Below, in pieces: positions 15,377-25,136 of a DNA stretch of 64,000 nucleotides. The position numbers and the translations under genes were made by a program. Each line of letters opens with the position of its first letter. Position 1 is the stretch's first letter. The stretch is from Actinomycetales bacterium (GTDB lineage: Bacteria; Actinomycetota; Actinomycetes; Actinomycetales; Dermatophilaceae). Below the pieces are notes generated by a model, which was not told the origin of the DNA, did not search any database, and was given only the letters and a program-made list of their open reading frames with translations. The DNA lies in the NCBI GenBank assembly GCA_016711095.1, contig JADJTP010000001.1, positions 248,001 through 312,000 of the forward strand, in the 5' to 3' direction.

Positions 15377-16054
15377 TCAGCGCGCCCGGCGTTTAAGCCG
15401 GTCGATGTCCAGCAGCAGCACGGCCCGGGCTTCGAGCTTGAGCCATCCGCGCGTCGCGAAATCGGCCAGCGCCTTGTTGACGGTCTCGCGGGAGGCGCCG
15501 ACGAGCTGGGCCAGCTCTTCCTGGGTGAGGTCGTGCGTCACCAGGATCCCCTCGTCGACGGGACGGCCGAAGCGGTTGGCCAGATCGAGCAGGGCCTTGG
15601 CCACCCGGCCGGGGACATCGGTGAAGACAAGGTCGGCCAGGTGCTCGTTGGTGCGTCGCAGCCGGCTTGACAGGGCAGCCAACAACGCCTTGGCGACCTC
15701 GGACCGGCCCGAGAGCAGCAGGGTCAGCGACTCGTGACCCAGCCCCATGAGCTGGGTCTCGGCGACAGCCGTCGCCGTCATCGTCCGCGGGCCAGGGTCG
15801 AAGAGAGAGAGCTCGCCGAACATCTCGCCGGGCCCCAGGATGGCGATGAGGTTTTCGCGGCCGTCGGCGCTGGTGCGTCCGAGTTTGACCTTGCCTTCCC
15901 CGATCACATACAGGGAATCACCCTGATCGCCCTCACGGAAGAGGATGTCGCCGCGTTCCAGGCGCGACAACGTCATCTGTGACAGGAGAGCCTGAGCGGC
16001 TTCGTCATCCAGGGCAGCAAAGAGCGGAGCGCGCCGCACAACATCGTGATCCAC
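15377..16054 (-). CDS. crp: CRP/FNR-family cAMP-binding regulator (Crp/GlxR)
   Basis: 225 residues from GTG 16054 ([12 protein letters not shown]). The cyclic-nucleotide pocket shows [18 protein letters not shown] with the phosphate-binding Arg. The C-terminal helix-turn-helix includes [29 protein letters not shown], almost identical to M. tuberculosis Rv3676 and Corynebacterium GlxR. It is a global regulator of carbon use. It is divergent from nth, as in mycobacteria. A possible operator lies in the intergenic region. Confidence 0.93.
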   Translation of the reverse strand: MDHDVVRRAPLFAALDDEAAQALLSQMTLSRLERGDILFREGDQGDSLYVIGEGKVKLGRTSADGRENLIAILGPGEMFGELSLFDPGPRTMTATAVAETQLMGLGHESLTLLLSGRSEVAKALLAALSSRLRRTNEHLADLVFTDVPGRVAKALLDLANRFGRPVDEGILVTHDLTQEELAQLVGASRETVNKALADFATRGWLKLEARAVLLLDIDRLKRRAR

Positions 16055-16063
16055 GTCGCATAG

Positions 16064-16079
16064 TGTGCCACGTCGCACG
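16064..16079. promoter_or_regulatory. Candidate Crp autoregulatory operator
   Basis: TGTGCCACGTCGCACG, between crp and nth, has GTGC/GCAC arms with a 6-nt spacer, resembling the TGTGA-N6-TCACA consensus of actinobacterial Crp/GlxR but weaker. Ten bases upstream of the crp GTG. Confidence 0.35.
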
Positions 16080-16157
16080 CCCGCATGTTCAGGCGGATGG
16101 TCCTGTATCGGCCCACGCCGACGCGGCTCGTCGGCAGAGCGGCATACCCTGTCTCTC

Positions 16158-16886
16158 GTGCCCGCAGACATCCCGGCGACCGACGCGCGCGAGTCCCCCC
16201 TCGCGCTGACCCGTCGGGCTCGGCGGATGTATCGGGCGCTGCACGAGCGCTACCCCTATGCGCACTGCGAGCTTCACTTCCAGACTCCGTTGGAGCTGCT
16301 CGTGGCGACGATCCTCTCGGCGCAGACGACCGACGTGCGGGTCAATCAGGTCACTCCGGCCCTCTTCGCCCGGTATCGAACGGCTAGCGAGTATGCCGCC
16401 GCGGACCGGGCCGACCTGCAGGAGATCATCCGGTCGACGGGCTTCTTCCGGGCCAAGTCCGATGCCCTGGTCGGGCTCGGCGGGGCGCTCGTCGAGCGGT
16501 TCCAGGGTCAGGTCCCGGGGCGTCTGCAGGACTTGGTCACCCTGCCCGGGGTCGGACGCAAGACGGCGAACGTGGTGCTCGGCAATGCCTTCGGCGTCCC
16601 GGGAATCACCGTCGACACGCACTTCGGCCGACTGGTGCGCAGGTTCGGCTGGACCGAGCACACCGACCCGGTCACGGTCGAGCACGAGGTCGGCGCGCTC
16701 ATTCCGCGCCGAGACTGGACCATGCTCAGCCACGTCGTCATCTTCCACGGCCGACGCACCTGCCACGCCCGCAAGCCCGCGTGCGGGGCCTGCCCCGTCG
16801 CCCGGTGGTGCCCGGCATACGGCGTGGGCGAGACCGACCCGGCGCTCGCCCTCCGGCTGCTCACCTACGAGTTGGCGCCCGCGTGA
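16158..16886 (+). CDS. nth: Endonuclease III (DNA glycosylase/AP lyase)
   Basis: 242 residues. The helix-hairpin-helix with catalytic Lys is [14 protein letters not shown]; the catalytic Asp is in [10 protein letters not shown]. The C-terminal iron-sulfur loop is [17 protein letters not shown] (C-x6-C-x2-C-x5-C). It removes oxidised pyrimidines in base-excision repair. The GTG at 16158 aligns with family N-termini. The stop overlaps the next gene's GTG. Confidence 0.95.
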   Translation: MPADIPATDARESPLALTRRARRMYRALHERYPYAHCELHFQTPLELLVATILSAQTTDVRVNQVTPALFARYRTASEYAAADRADLQEIIRSTGFFRAKSDALVGLGGALVERFQGQVPGRLQDLVTLPGVGRKTANVVLGNAFGVPGITVDTHFGRLVRRFGWTEHTDPVTVEHEVGALIPRRDWTMLSHVVIFHGRRTCHARKPACGACPVARWCPAYGVGETDPALALRLLTYELAPA

Positions 16887-17605
16887 GCGCCTTTCCGCAT
16901 CGGGTCGCTCACGGCAGCGAGATCGCTCCATACCTGCACCCAGAACACCCCGACGGTATGCCGCGCCCCGCCTGGGTCGACGGCATCCTCGAGCAGGCCC
17001 TGGCGACGCCCGACTGGTTCGCCAGGTTCCAACCGCCGCCCGGGGCCAATCGAGAGTCGGCGGTCCTGGTGCTCTTCGGCCCGGGCCCGACCGGTGAGGA
17101 ATCGGTGTTGCTCATCGAGCGGGCCCACTCGATGCGCTCGCACGCCGCCCAGATCGCCTTCCCGGGCGGGGCCGTCGACCCGCAGGACCACGATGTCGTC
17201 GCCGCGGCCCTGCGGGAAGCCGATGAAGAGGTCGGCCTGCACCCGTCCGGCGTCGACGTCGTCGGGGTCCTACCGCCCCTTTTCCTGACGGTCAGCGGCC
17301 ACTCCGTCCACCCGGTCATCGCCTGGTGGCGCTCGCCGGCCCCGGTGCACGTCGCGCAACCGGACGAGGTTGCCCAGGTGCTCAGCGTGCCGGTCAGCTT
17401 CCTCGCCGACCCGGCCCACCGGCATACGGTGTCCCACCCGTCCGGCTACCGTGGTCCAGCCTGGGACCTCGGCGATGGCCTGTTGCTCTGGGGCTTCACC
17501 GGAGGGATCATCGACACCTTGCTTGAGCTGGCCGGATTCACCCGGCAGTGGGATCGCAACCGGGTGATCGCCCTGCCGCGCCATCTGTCGGGCAGGCGCT
17601 CGTGA
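16883..17605 (+). CDS. CoA pyrophosphatase-type NUDIX hydrolase (Rv3672c-like)
   Basis: 240 residues from GTG 16883. [20 protein letters not shown] and [12 protein letters not shown] form the CoAse signature plus Nudix box. Such enzymes cut CoA to 4'-phosphopantetheine and 3',5'-ADP. Part of the tightly overlapped run nth - NUDIX - marP, each joined by GTGA. Confidence 0.88.
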   Translation: MSAFPHRVAHGSEIAPYLHPEHPDGMPRPAWVDGILEQALATPDWFARFQPPPGANRESAVLVLFGPGPTGEESVLLIERAHSMRSHAAQIAFPGGAVDPQDHDVVAAALREADEEVGLHPSGVDVVGVLPPLFLTVSGHSVHPVIAWWRSPAPVHVAQPDEVAQVLSVPVSFLADPAHRHTVSHPSGYRGPAWDLGDGLLLWGFTGGIIDTLLELAGFTRQWDRNRVIALPRHLSGRRS

Positions 17606-18810
17606 GCGGCAGCATGGTCCTGGATGTGCTGCTCGTTGCCCTACTCGGTGGCTATGCATTCGCGGGATACCGGCAGGGCCTGGTCGTCTCGGTCTTCTCG
17701 GTCGTCGGTTTCCTCGGCGGCGGCGCGCTGGGGATGGCGGTGTTGCCGGGCCGGTTCGCCGGGTGGTCGTGGTCCGCCGAGAACCCGCTCGGCTCGCGGG
17801 CGCTGCTCATCGGCCTGGTGTTCCTCTTCGCCAGTCTCGGCCAAGGGGTTGGGGTGTCGATCGCTCGACGGATGCGTCGGCATCTGCATGCGCGCCCGGC
17901 CCTCACCGCCGATGCGCTGCTCGGCGGGGTCGCCGGCCTCGTCGCCGTTGCCGTGCTCGTATGGTTCGTTGCCGGCGGACTGCGGGGGGTGAGCTCGGCC
18001 GCTGTCGCGAGGGCGATCGCCGACTCACGGGTCCTGTCCATCATCGACACGGTCGTGCCCGCCCAGACCGGTGCGCTCTTCGCCGGCTTCCGTCAGGTGC
18101 TCGACCGCGGCGGCTTTCCCCGCGTCTTCGAAGGGCTCGCCGCCGAGCCCATCGCCCCCGTCGATCCGCCACCGGGGACCCTCGCGGCAAGCCCGCTCAT
18201 CCAGGCGGCGACCGCCTCGGTCGTCAAGGTCACCGGGGTCGCCGAGGCGTGCCGCCGTGGACAGGAGGGCAGCGGGTGGGTCGTCGCGCGCGGCCGGGTG
18301 GTGACCAACGCGCACGTGGTGGCCGGAGTGAACGAGGTGACCGTCCAGGTCCGCGGCACGGGCCCTGCGCTTCGGGGCACGGTGGTGCTCTTCGATCCCC
18401 TGCGAGACCTCGCTGTCCTGGCCGTGCCCGAACTCACCGCACCAGCGCTTCCGCTCGGGCCGGTGCTCGAGCGGGGAGCGGACTCCGTCGTCGCCGGCTT
18501 CCCCCTCGACGGGCCGCTGCGTCTGGACGCCGCCCGGGTGCGCCAGAAACTCATCGCGACCGGGCAGGACATCTACGGAACTCCGGGAGTGACCCGTGAG
18601 ATCTACTCGCTCTTTACCCGGGTCGAGCCCGGCAACAGTGGCGGCCCCCTGCTCTCGACGGCCGGTGAGGTCGTGGGGGTGGTCTTCGCCAAGTCGCTCG
18701 ACGACGAGCAGACCGGCTACGCCCTGACGGTGGCGGAGGCCATGCCGGTGCTGCAGGGCGCGGCGGCGGCCGCCGGTGCGGTGAGCACGGGCGCCTGCCA
18801 ACTGTCCTGA
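17602..18810 (+). CDS. MarP-like membrane serine protease (CvpA domain + trypsin-like protease)
   Basis: 402 residues. Four N-terminal membrane segments of the CvpA/colicin V production type (VLLVALLGGYAFAGYRQGL onward) precede an extracytoplasmic chymotrypsin-fold protease. The triad is His in TNAHVVAG, Asp in DPLRDLAVL and Ser in EPGNSGGPL. Two Cys (in EACRRG and GACQLS) could form the redox disulfide known in M. tuberculosis MarP, which is needed for acid and oxidative resistance. The location after nth and CoAse matches Rv3671c. Confidence 0.9.
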   Translation: MSGSMVLDVLLVALLGGYAFAGYRQGLVVSVFSVVGFLGGGALGMAVLPGRFAGWSWSAENPLGSRALLIGLVFLFASLGQGVGVSIARRMRRHLHARPALTADALLGGVAGLVAVAVLVWFVAGGLRGVSSAAVARAIADSRVLSIIDTVVPAQTGALFAGFRQVLDRGGFPRVFEGLAAEPIAPVDPPPGTLAASPLIQAATASVVKVTGVAEACRRGQEGSGWVVARGRVVTNAHVVAGVNEVTVQVRGTGPALRGTVVLFDPLRDLAVLAVPELTAPALPLGPVLERGADSVVAGFPLDGPLRLDAARVRQKLIATGQDIYGTPGVTREIYSLFTRVEPGNSGGPLLSTAGEVVGVVFAKSLDDEQTGYALTVAEAMPVLQGAAAAAGAVSTGACQLS

Positions 18811-18854
18811 CGGATGCTGTGCTGCGCTGCTTTCTGACGAAGGCCCCGACTGGC

Positions 18855-19775
18855 TCAGCCGGGGGGATCTCCGAGGCCGGCGAGCCACCGGGCCAGCGAC
18901 GCGGTGACCTCCTCGGCCGCCTCTTCGCTCAGGAAGTGGCCGACGTCGGGCAGCACCTCCCGGGTGTACGGCCCATGCACGAACCGATCCGATCCGGTCA
19001 GGGAGCTCAGCAACACCAGGCCGTCGTCGGCTCCATGCAGGTGCAGCACCGGCACGGTGATCGGGGCACTCAGCCGCCGCGTGAGGATCGGACCGTCGAA
19101 GCGCACCTGATTGCGACCGATCCACCGGAAGTACTCGGCGGCCGAGTGGGCGACGAACGGCAGCCGCACTGCTGCGGCATACCGGGTGATGTCGTCTTCG
19201 GTGGGCCAGGCGCCGTCGGGACTGGACCACGAGGTGAGGTAGCCGCGGACCTGACTGTCGTCGCGCACGAGGGAGCGCTCCGGCCGGAACGGCCACTGCA
19301 GTTCGACCAGGAGCCCGAGCGCGGCCCGCTGGGCGCGATCATGACGCCCGGCATGCTGCATGACGACCGGGTGAGCCATAGACAGCGCACCGACTGCCCG
19401 GGCGACGCTGGGCTGCAGGGCCGGCATGGCCCACGCAGTCCAGGCACCGAGTCCTTGGCCGACGACGACCGCCGACTCCTCGCCGAGGCTGCGGATCACC
19501 GCCGCCGCATCGCTCGTGGCGGTGTACGTGTCGTAACCCTTGGGCGGCTTGTCGGACGCGCCGAACCCCCGCAGGTCGACAGCGGCCACTCGGTAGCCGG
19601 CGGCCGCGAGACCCACGAGCTGGGCGCGCCAGGCCCACCAGATCTGCGGGAAGTCGTGCAACAGCAGCACGAGCGGACCGTCGCCTAGCACGGCCACGTG
19701 GAAGCGCGCGCCGTTGGCCGACACGAACTTGTGAGTCCACGGGCCGTCCACGAGCACTGATGCGGCGTCGGACAT
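18855..19775 (-). CDS. Alpha/beta hydrolase, epoxide hydrolase-like (EphE/Rv3670-like)
   Basis: 306 residues from ATG 19775 behind an AAGGAA site. The oxyanion motif is LLLHDFPQIWWAWR and the nucleophile elbow is VVVGQGLGAW, where the usual nucleophile position (GxD/SxG) is Gln-Gly-Leu-Gly. The Asp/Ser nucleophile therefore appears replaced, so catalysis may be altered. DLRGFGASDKPPKGYD and a late DVGHFLSEE (catalytic His) are present. Convergent with marP. Confidence 0.75.
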   Translation of the reverse strand: MSDAASVLVDGPWTHKFVSANGARFHVAVLGDGPLVLLLHDFPQIWWAWRAQLVGLAAAGYRVAAVDLRGFGASDKPPKGYDTYTATSDAAAVIRSLGEESAVVVGQGLGAWTAWAMPALQPSVARAVGALSMAHPVVMQHAGRHDRAQRAALGLLVELQWPFRPERSLVRDDSQVRGYLTSWSSPDGAWPTEDDITRYAAAVRLPFVAHSAAEYFRWIGRNQVRFDGPILTRRLSAPITVPVLHLHGADDGLVLLSSLTGSDRFVHGPYTREVLPDVGHFLSEEAAEEVTASLARWLAGLGDPPG

Positions 19776-19874
19776 CGGGTTTCCTTGCAGGTGCTTCTCT
19801 GGGAGAGGAACGTCAGTGTGCCGCGTGGCCAAGGCCGCCGGGCACCCGGACCTCGCCGGCCGGGTGTTCTGTCG

Positions 19875-20315
19875 TCAGACCGCTGCCTTGAGAGTCTCGA
19901 TGGTCTGCTGAGTCGACGCGATGGCCCGCTCGGGGGTCGCTTTGGCCTGACCGATCGCCTTCTTGCCGACGAGGCCGAGGATCGCTGCGCCGAGGAAGAG
20001 GACGACGGCGACGATGAGGAAGGCGAGCCAGGTCGCCAGGCCGAGGGCGGCCAGTCCCCAGGCGAGTGCGGTGAGCAGGAAGCCCAGCCCGAACAGGCCG
20101 AAGAAGGCCGCTGCCGCGAACATCCCGAGGCCCTTGCCGGCGTGCTTGGCCGAGGTACTGATCTCGGTCTTCGCGAGCTCGATCTCCTTGCGGACGATCG
20201 TCGAGACATCCCGGGTGGCCGAGGCGACAAGCTGGCCGAGAGTGGGCTCGGCGCTATCGGCGATGTCGGGCGGCGCGCCGTTCGACGCGTCGGCCCGCGG
20301 TGCATCCAGCGCCAT
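19875..20315 (-). CDS. Phage holin-family membrane protein (actinobacterial Holin-X, Rv3669-like)
   Basis: 146 residues. A cytoplasmic N-terminus (LGQLVASATRDVSTIVRKEI, ELAKTEI) is followed by two adjacent membrane helices (about 62-86 and 92-112) and a basic tail. Found next to ephE and marP across actinobacteria. Function unknown; a phage origin is not implied. Confidence 0.8.
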   Translation of the reverse strand: MALDAPRADASNGAPPDIADSAEPTLGQLVASATRDVSTIVRKEIELAKTEISTSAKHAGKGLGMFAAAAFFGLFGLGFLLTALAWGLAALGLATWLAFLIVAVVLFLGAAILGLVGKKAIGQAKATPERAIASTQQTIETLKAAV

Positions 20316-20401
20316 GGTGTCCTCCCAGAGTGTCAGTCGCGTGCGAGCCGAGCCTAGCGCTGCGGATCGACCTCCGGTGTGCAGTCGCTCTAGCCGACGC
20401 C

Positions 20402-21679
20402 CTAGCCGTTGTCCGCAGAGCCGATCTCGCGCTCCTCGTCCTCGCGGGCCTCGATCTCGCGGTAGTGCTCGTTGCGTCGGCGCAGGATGGCGGCGGCCAA
20501 CGCCGCGGCGATCAGTGACCCGAGCAGGACGGCCACCTTGACGTGGTCATCACGCTCCGAGCCGATGCCGAAGGCCAGCTCACCGATGAGCAGCGAGACG
20601 GTGAAGCCCAATCCCGACAGGCAGGCCAAGCCGAAAACGTCCCCCCACGAGAGTCCCTCGTCGAGCTCTGCCTTGGTGAAGCGGGCCACCGCCCAGGTGC
20701 CCCCGAACACGCCAAACGCTTTGCCGAGGACGAGGCCGACAATGATCCCGATGGCGACCGGGTCGCGGAGAGCCGCAGTGAGGCCGTCACCGACCACCCG
20801 CACTCCCGCAGCGAAGAAGGCGAACGCCGGGACGGCCAGACCGGCGGACAGCGGGCGCAACACGTGATCGAGTCGGTCGGCGATCGCGTGGTCCTGTCGG
20901 CTCATCGGCACCGACAGCCCGAGCAACACCCCGGCGACCGTGGCGTGAACTCCACTGGAGTGCACGAGATACCAGGTGAGCAAGGCCAGGGCGGCCAACA
21001 CGAGCGGCTGGGTCATCCGTCGGCGCAGCATCCAGGCGAAGACCCCGAGGGGAACCAGCGCGAGCACCAGCGGCACGGGCGCCACGTCGGTGGAATAGAA
21101 GATGGCGATGATGGTGATCGCGATGAGGTCGTCGACCACGGCGAGAGTCAGCAGGAACGCCCGTAGTGCCGAGGGCAGGTGGGTGCCGATGAGGGCAAGT
21201 ACGGCCAGCGCGAAGGCAATGTCGGTGGCGGTGGGGATGGCCCACCCGCGCAGCGCTGTGGCGTCGGCGCCCAGGACGGTGACGGACACGGCATACAGGC
21301 CGGCGGGCAACGCGACACCACCGATGGCGGCGGCGATGGGCACGACCGCCTTGGCCCGGTCGGAGAGATCCCCGGCGACGAACTCGTGCTTGAGCTCGAT
21401 CCCGGCCACCAGGAAGAAGATCGCCAGCAACCCGTCGGCCGCCCAATGCCCGAGCGAAAGCTCCAGGTGCAAGGCGGGGATGCCGACCTTCAGGTCGCGC
21501 AGGGCGAGATAGGACTCGTGCCAGGGGGAGTTGGCCCAGAGCAGGGCGAGCAGCGCAGCGCCGAGCAACAAGGCACCGCCGACGGTCTCAGTGCGCAGGG
21601 CGGCCCGGACGTGGCGGGCCTCCGGCCAGGACGACGGCAGCAGCAGCCGGCCCGGAGCAGGAGGGTGGGGGAGGTTCAT
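20402..21679 (-). CDS. nhaA: Na+/H+ antiporter NhaA
   Basis: 425 residues, about 12 membrane segments. [15 protein letters not shown] and [17 protein letters not shown] carry the paired Asp of the NhaA ion path; [17 protein letters not shown] is also typical. It exchanges sodium for protons to control pH and Na+. The in-frame extension to 22543 is antisense to the pirin gene, so ATG 21679 is the start. The C-terminal tail is rich in Glu/Arg ([14 protein letters not shown]). Confidence 0.92.
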   Translation of the reverse strand: MNLPHPPAPGRLLLPSSWPEARHVRAALRTETVGGALLLGAALLALLWANSPWHESYLALRDLKVGIPALHLELSLGHWAADGLLAIFFLVAGIELKHEFVAGDLSDRAKAVVPIAAAIGGVALPAGLYAVSVTVLGADATALRGWAIPTATDIAFALAVLALIGTHLPSALRAFLLTLAVVDDLIAITIIAIFYSTDVAPVPLVLALVPLGVFAWMLRRRMTQPLVLAALALLTWYLVHSSGVHATVAGVLLGLSVPMSRQDHAIADRLDHVLRPLSAGLAVPAFAFFAAGVRVVGDGLTAALRDPVAIGIIVGLVLGKAFGVFGGTWAVARFTKAELDEGLSWGDVFGLACLSGLGFTVSLLIGELAFGIGSERDDHVKVAVLLGSLIAAALAAAILRRRNEHYREIEAREDEEREIGSADNG

Positions 21680-21880
21680 GGGGTCCTCGCAGATCGATCG
21701 AGACCCAGGTCCGCCACGGCTGCGGGCAGGCCAAGCAGGTCGCCGACCCGTCTTCCCGGCACTCCAGAACGCTCGAATTCTAGCAGGGGGGAGATCGGTC
21801 AGTGACGTGAAGCGGTCGATCCGGGCCTTCCTGCGCCTGACGCATCTGTGCTGATCGACCGGCCTCGGTAGGCTGCGCCG

Positions 21881-22876
21881 ATGGATGCCCCGCGTGATGC
21901 GCCGCGTGATGCGCCGACCGGGTTGGTGGTGCTCGACGCGATCGACGCGCAGATCTCGCCTCGCGACGCCGTGCTGCGCTTCCTGCCGCATCGGGGCCGG
22001 CGGATGGTCGGCGCCTGGTGTTTCGTCGACGTCTACGGACCGTGGGCGATCGGGGCGGGCGAGCCGGGGATGACCGTCCCACCCCATTCGCATATCGGGC
22101 TCCAGACGCTGTCCTGGGTACTCGACGGGGAGGTGCTGCACCGGGATTCGCTCGGCACGACCGCCACGGCCAGCCCGGGGTATGCCGCGCTGATGACTGC
22201 CGGTCTCGGCATCGCCCACTCCGAGAACACACCCGACGGGCACTGCGGCCGACTGCACGGAGCGCAGTTGTGGATCGCGCTTCCGGACGCGGTCCGCGCC
22301 AGGCCGCCGAGCTTCGAGCTCGTCGGGCCGGCGACGCAGGTGCCGATCGAGGGTGCGACGGCGCACGTCTTCGCTGGGACGCTCGCCGGACGCTCGTCGA
22401 GGCTGACCGAGGGCTCGGGGTTGCACAGCCCCCTGGTCGGCGCCGAGTTGCGGGCTTCGCCGCTGCAGGTGCCGGCGGCCGCTGAGGCGCACGAGGAGGC
22501 GATGGGACCGGCGCGGGTGCCGCTCGAGGCGGCATACGAGCATCTGCTTCTACCACTGACGGGGACGGCACGTCTGGGCGGACATGTCCTGCAGACGCGG
22601 GTGGCGGCCTACCTGCCGCCGGGGCGGGACGCCGTCGAGCTTGAGCTGTCCCCGGACGCCCGGGTGCTGCTGCTCGGTGGGCTGCCGTTCGACGAAGAGA
22701 TCCTCATGTGGTGGAACTTCGTCGCGCGCACCCACGAGGAGATCGTCGAGGCCCGCGAGCAGTGGAATGCCGGCTCGCCTCGGTTCGGTGAGGTCGGGCA
22801 CTATCCCGACGGGTCGCGCCTGGCTGCGCCGCCGCTGCCGACGGTGCGGCTCAAACCGCGGGGTCGGGCACGCTGA
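21881..22876 (+). CDS. Pirin-family protein
   Basis: 331 residues. Two cupin domains. The N-terminal metal-binding set is [24 protein letters not shown] with a later SENTPDG and HGAQLW. C-terminal [16 protein letters not shown] is characteristic. Pirins act as quercetinases or cofactors. The first 12 codons contain a tandem 12-bp repeat encoding Ala-Pro-Arg-Asp, so the true start may be a few codons on. The last 26 nt overlap the convergent membrane-protein gene. Confidence 0.85.
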   Translation: MDAPRDAPRDAPTGLVVLDAIDAQISPRDAVLRFLPHRGRRMVGAWCFVDVYGPWAIGAGEPGMTVPPHSHIGLQTLSWVLDGEVLHRDSLGTTATASPGYAALMTAGLGIAHSENTPDGHCGRLHGAQLWIALPDAVRARPPSFELVGPATQVPIEGATAHVFAGTLAGRSSRLTEGSGLHSPLVGAELRASPLQVPAAAEAHEEAMGPARVPLEAAYEHLLLPLTGTARLGGHVLQTRVAAYLPPGRDAVELELSPDARVLLLGGLPFDEEILMWWNFVARTHEEIVEAREQWNAGSPRFGEVGHYPDGSRLAAPPLPTVRLKPRGRAR

Positions 22877-23816
22877 CAGCGGCCCGGACATCAGTCCCGC
22901 GCCGGTGACCCACCACGACCAGCGCAGCTCCGAACGCCGCCCAACAGCCGAGGACGACAAGCGGTCCGGTCGCTCCTGCCCCGTCGAAGAAGGCCACCGA
23001 GCGCAAGGCTGAGGAGATCGCCCCAGGTGGCAGCAACTGGCCGAAGGCCCCCCAGCCGACCGGCAGCATTTCGGGGGCGCTGGCGGCTCCGGACAAGGCG
23101 TTTCCGACGAGCACGAAGAGCACGGCGGCCAGACCGAGTCCGCGGTGGCCGAGCGCGCTCTCCAAGCCGAGGGCGGGCAGGCCCACCGCCGTGATGCCGA
23201 GAGCGAGCACCGTCGCGCTGGCGGGGAACGACCCGGTGAGCGAGCCGAGCCAGCCGTGCAGCAGCCAGGCCAGGGTGAGCCCGCCGAGTGCCGCCACCGC
23301 GAGCAGGGTCGTCAGCCGGTCCGCTCGACGCGGGAGCAGCATCGTGCTGGCAGCGGCACAGATGAGGCCGGCGAGCACCATGGGAAGCAGTCCGGCGACG
23401 AGCCCGGCCCCGCGAGGGTCGCGGCTTGGGGCCGGAACGACGTCGGTCACGGTGATCGGGGCCCCCCGCGATGCCCCGAGCTGGGTCCCGAGCTGGCCGA
23501 GCAGTTGGGCGACTGCCGCCGAGCGGGCCGAGGCGGTGAGGACCTCGGGGGTGCTGCCGACGACGATCGCGCCGTAGGCGCGGCTTTCGCGGATCGCGGC
23601 GATGGCCTCGTCGCGGCTCGCCCGCGTGGTGATCTCGAAGGCGCCCGGCCGAGCCTGAGCCAACGTGGCCGAGACCTCGGCGGTGGCCGGCGCCGGGCCG
23701 GCCACGACGATGGGCAAGCCTGAGGGCGCGGCCGACGTTGCCGGCCAGGCGAAGAGGGCGAGCATCGCCGCGAGCAGGGCGGTGATGCCGATTGCGAGTC
23801 CGAGTGCCTTGCGCAT
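22851..23816 (-). CDS. Putative ABC-2/YhgE-like membrane protein, TetR-regulated
   Basis: 321 residues. One N-terminal helix, a periplasmic domain of about 110 residues (VVAGPAPATAEVSATLAQA ... VVPAPSRDPRGAGLVAG), then five or six C-terminal helices. This is the architecture of YhgE/Pip and ABC-2 permease-like proteins. No ATPase partner is adjacent. It is divergent from a TetR gene with two operator-like palindromes between, so it is the likely target of that regulator. Possibly an efflux or stress protein; substrate unknown. Confidence 0.65.
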   Translation of the reverse strand: MRKALGLAIGITALLAAMLALFAWPATSAAPSGLPIVVAGPAPATAEVSATLAQARPGAFEITTRASRDEAIAAIRESRAYGAIVVGSTPEVLTASARSAAVAQLLGQLGTQLGASRGAPITVTDVVPAPSRDPRGAGLVAGLLPMVLAGLICAAASTMLLPRRADRLTTLLAVAALGGLTLAWLLHGWLGSLTGSFPASATVLALGITAVGLPALGLESALGHRGLGLAAVLFVLVGNALSGAASAPEMLPVGWGAFGQLLPPGAISSALRSVAFFDGAGATGPLVVLGCWAAFGAALVVVGHRRGTDVRAAVSVPDPAV

Positions 23817-23835
23817 GCTGTCATCCCTTCAAAAC

Positions 23836-23847
23836 GAATGAGTGTTC
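23836..23847. promoter_or_regulatory. TetR operator-like site 1
   Basis: GAATGAGTGTTC, an imperfect version of the perfect palindrome 54 bp to the right, immediately upstream of the membrane-protein start. Confidence 0.5.
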
Positions 23848-23889
23848 TTTATAGACGAGCATGCTCCGCAAGCCACTCGGAGTCAAGAG

Positions 23890-23901
23890 GAATGATCATT
23901 C
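23890..23901. promoter_or_regulatory. TetR operator-like site 2 (perfect palindrome)
   Basis: GAATGATCATTC is a perfect 12-bp palindrome 33 bp upstream of the TetR start. With site 1 it fits autoregulation plus control of the divergent membrane gene. Confidence 0.6.
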
Positions 23902-23933
23902 GGTATGCCGCTCGCGCAGGTTACGCTTCGGTC

Positions 23934-24545
23934 ATGCCGCGGATCACCGACGCACGCCGGGCGGCACGGCGTATCCACATCCTGCGGGCGGCCATCCGCT
24001 GCGTGACCCGCAGTGGTTTCCAGGGCATGACGATGGGCGACGTCATCGCCGAGTCGGGGCTGTCCGCCGGAGCCGTCTATGGCTACTTCGGGAGCAAGAA
24101 CGAGTTGCTCGCGGCGGTGGCCGACCACAACTTCGCAGGGCTGGTCGGGATCGTCGCGCGCGCCGCGGGCGAAGGTGATCCGCCGGCTCCGGCGGACGTG
24201 CTGGAGGCAATGATCGCGGGACTGCTTGAGGTCGCGGTGACCGAAGACGGCGACCTCACGATCGTCGCCGTGCAGATCTGGGGGCAGGCCGTCCTCGGCG
24301 GAGACATCCAGGACCTGATGTCGCCCCGGATCCATCTAGTGCTCGACCAGCTCACCGGACTTGCTCGCCGATGGCAGCAGGCCGGGTTCGTCGCACCGGA
24401 CGCGGATCCCGAAAGCGTTGCGCGGGTATTCCTGGCCCTCGTGCCGGGATTCATGTTGCAGCGCCTCGTCATCGGCGAGCAGAGTGCCGCCGACTTCTCC
24501 GCCGGCCTGAGGGCGCTGACTGCCGCGCGAGCAGCCAGCCAGTGA
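23934..24545 (+). CDS. TetR-family transcriptional regulator
   Basis: 203 residues. The N-terminal helix-turn-helix is GFQGMTMGDVIAESGLSAGAVYGYFGSKNELL; the C-terminal ligand domain ends FLALVPGFMLQRLVIG, a common TetR_C type. ATG 23934 (MPRITDARRAARR) is chosen because upstream in-frame codons would overlap the operator palindromes. Confidence 0.85.
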   Translation: MPRITDARRAARRIHILRAAIRCVTRSGFQGMTMGDVIAESGLSAGAVYGYFGSKNELLAAVADHNFAGLVGIVARAAGEGDPPAPADVLEAMIAGLLEVAVTEDGDLTIVAVQIWGQAVLGGDIQDLMSPRIHLVLDQLTGLARRWQQAGFVAPDADPESVARVFLALVPGFMLQRLVIGEQSAADFSAGLRALTAARAASQ

Positions 24546-25118
24546 TCAGGGGGTGTCCGGGACCGTTCCGGCCGTCGCCGCGAGGGCGGCGAACAACGCC
24601 GCCGTCTCTCGAGTTAGCTGGTCGTCGGCCTGGACAGCCGCCGTCGGGGAGGGGGGGCCGTCGAGATGGTCGGCGAAGCGCACGCCGACCCCCCCGACCA
24701 GGCGGGCCTTGACCCGGCCGAAGACGGTCGCGAGCTGCTCACGCGAGGAGGCCGCGCCACGCCACCCATAGCCCACGAGGGCGACGGGGCGTCCCTCCCA
24801 CTCGGCATACAGGTAGTCGATGGCGTTCTTCAGCCCGGCCGGGTAGCCGGCGTTGTATTCCGGCGTCACGATGACCAATGCCTGCGCCGCCCGGACGAGG
24901 TCGGCCCAGTGCCTGGTGTGTTCGTGCCGGTAGATGCCGGTCGCCGCCGGCTCGGGCTCGTCGAGCAGCGGCAGCCCGACCTCGGCGAGGTCGACGACGG
25001 TGATCGCGAAGAGGTCGGTCGGCACCTGGTTGCGCACCCAGTCGGCGATCACCGGCCCGACCCGCTGCGGCCGGGTGCTGGCGATGAGCAGGGTCAGCTC
25101 GATCGGGGGAGCGGTCAT
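24546..25118 (-). CDS. NADPH-dependent FMN reductase-family protein
   Basis: 190 residues of flavodoxin fold: LIASTRPQRVGPVIADW (phosphate loop), TPEYNAGYPAGLKNAIDYLY (the PEYN-x-s/y-PG-lKNaiD signature), VGYGWRGAA. It reduces FMN or quinones using NADPH. Lies 3' of acs, with a strong hairpin in the 94-nt gap. Confidence 0.85.
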   Translation of the reverse strand: MTAPPIELTLLIASTRPQRVGPVIADWVRNQVPTDLFAITVVDLAEVGLPLLDEPEPAATGIYRHEHTRHWADLVRAAQALVIVTPEYNAGYPAGLKNAIDYLYAEWEGRPVALVGYGWRGAASSREQLATVFGRVKARLVGGVGVRFADHLDGPPSPTAAVQADDQLTRETAALFAALAATAGTVPDTP

Positions 25119-25136
25119 AGAACATTCAACCACAAC

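Noticed and set aside
19875..20315. Prophage remnant suggested by holin homology
   Set aside because: This holin-X family is a fixed chromosomal neighbour of marP/ephE in actinobacteria; no other phage genes are near.
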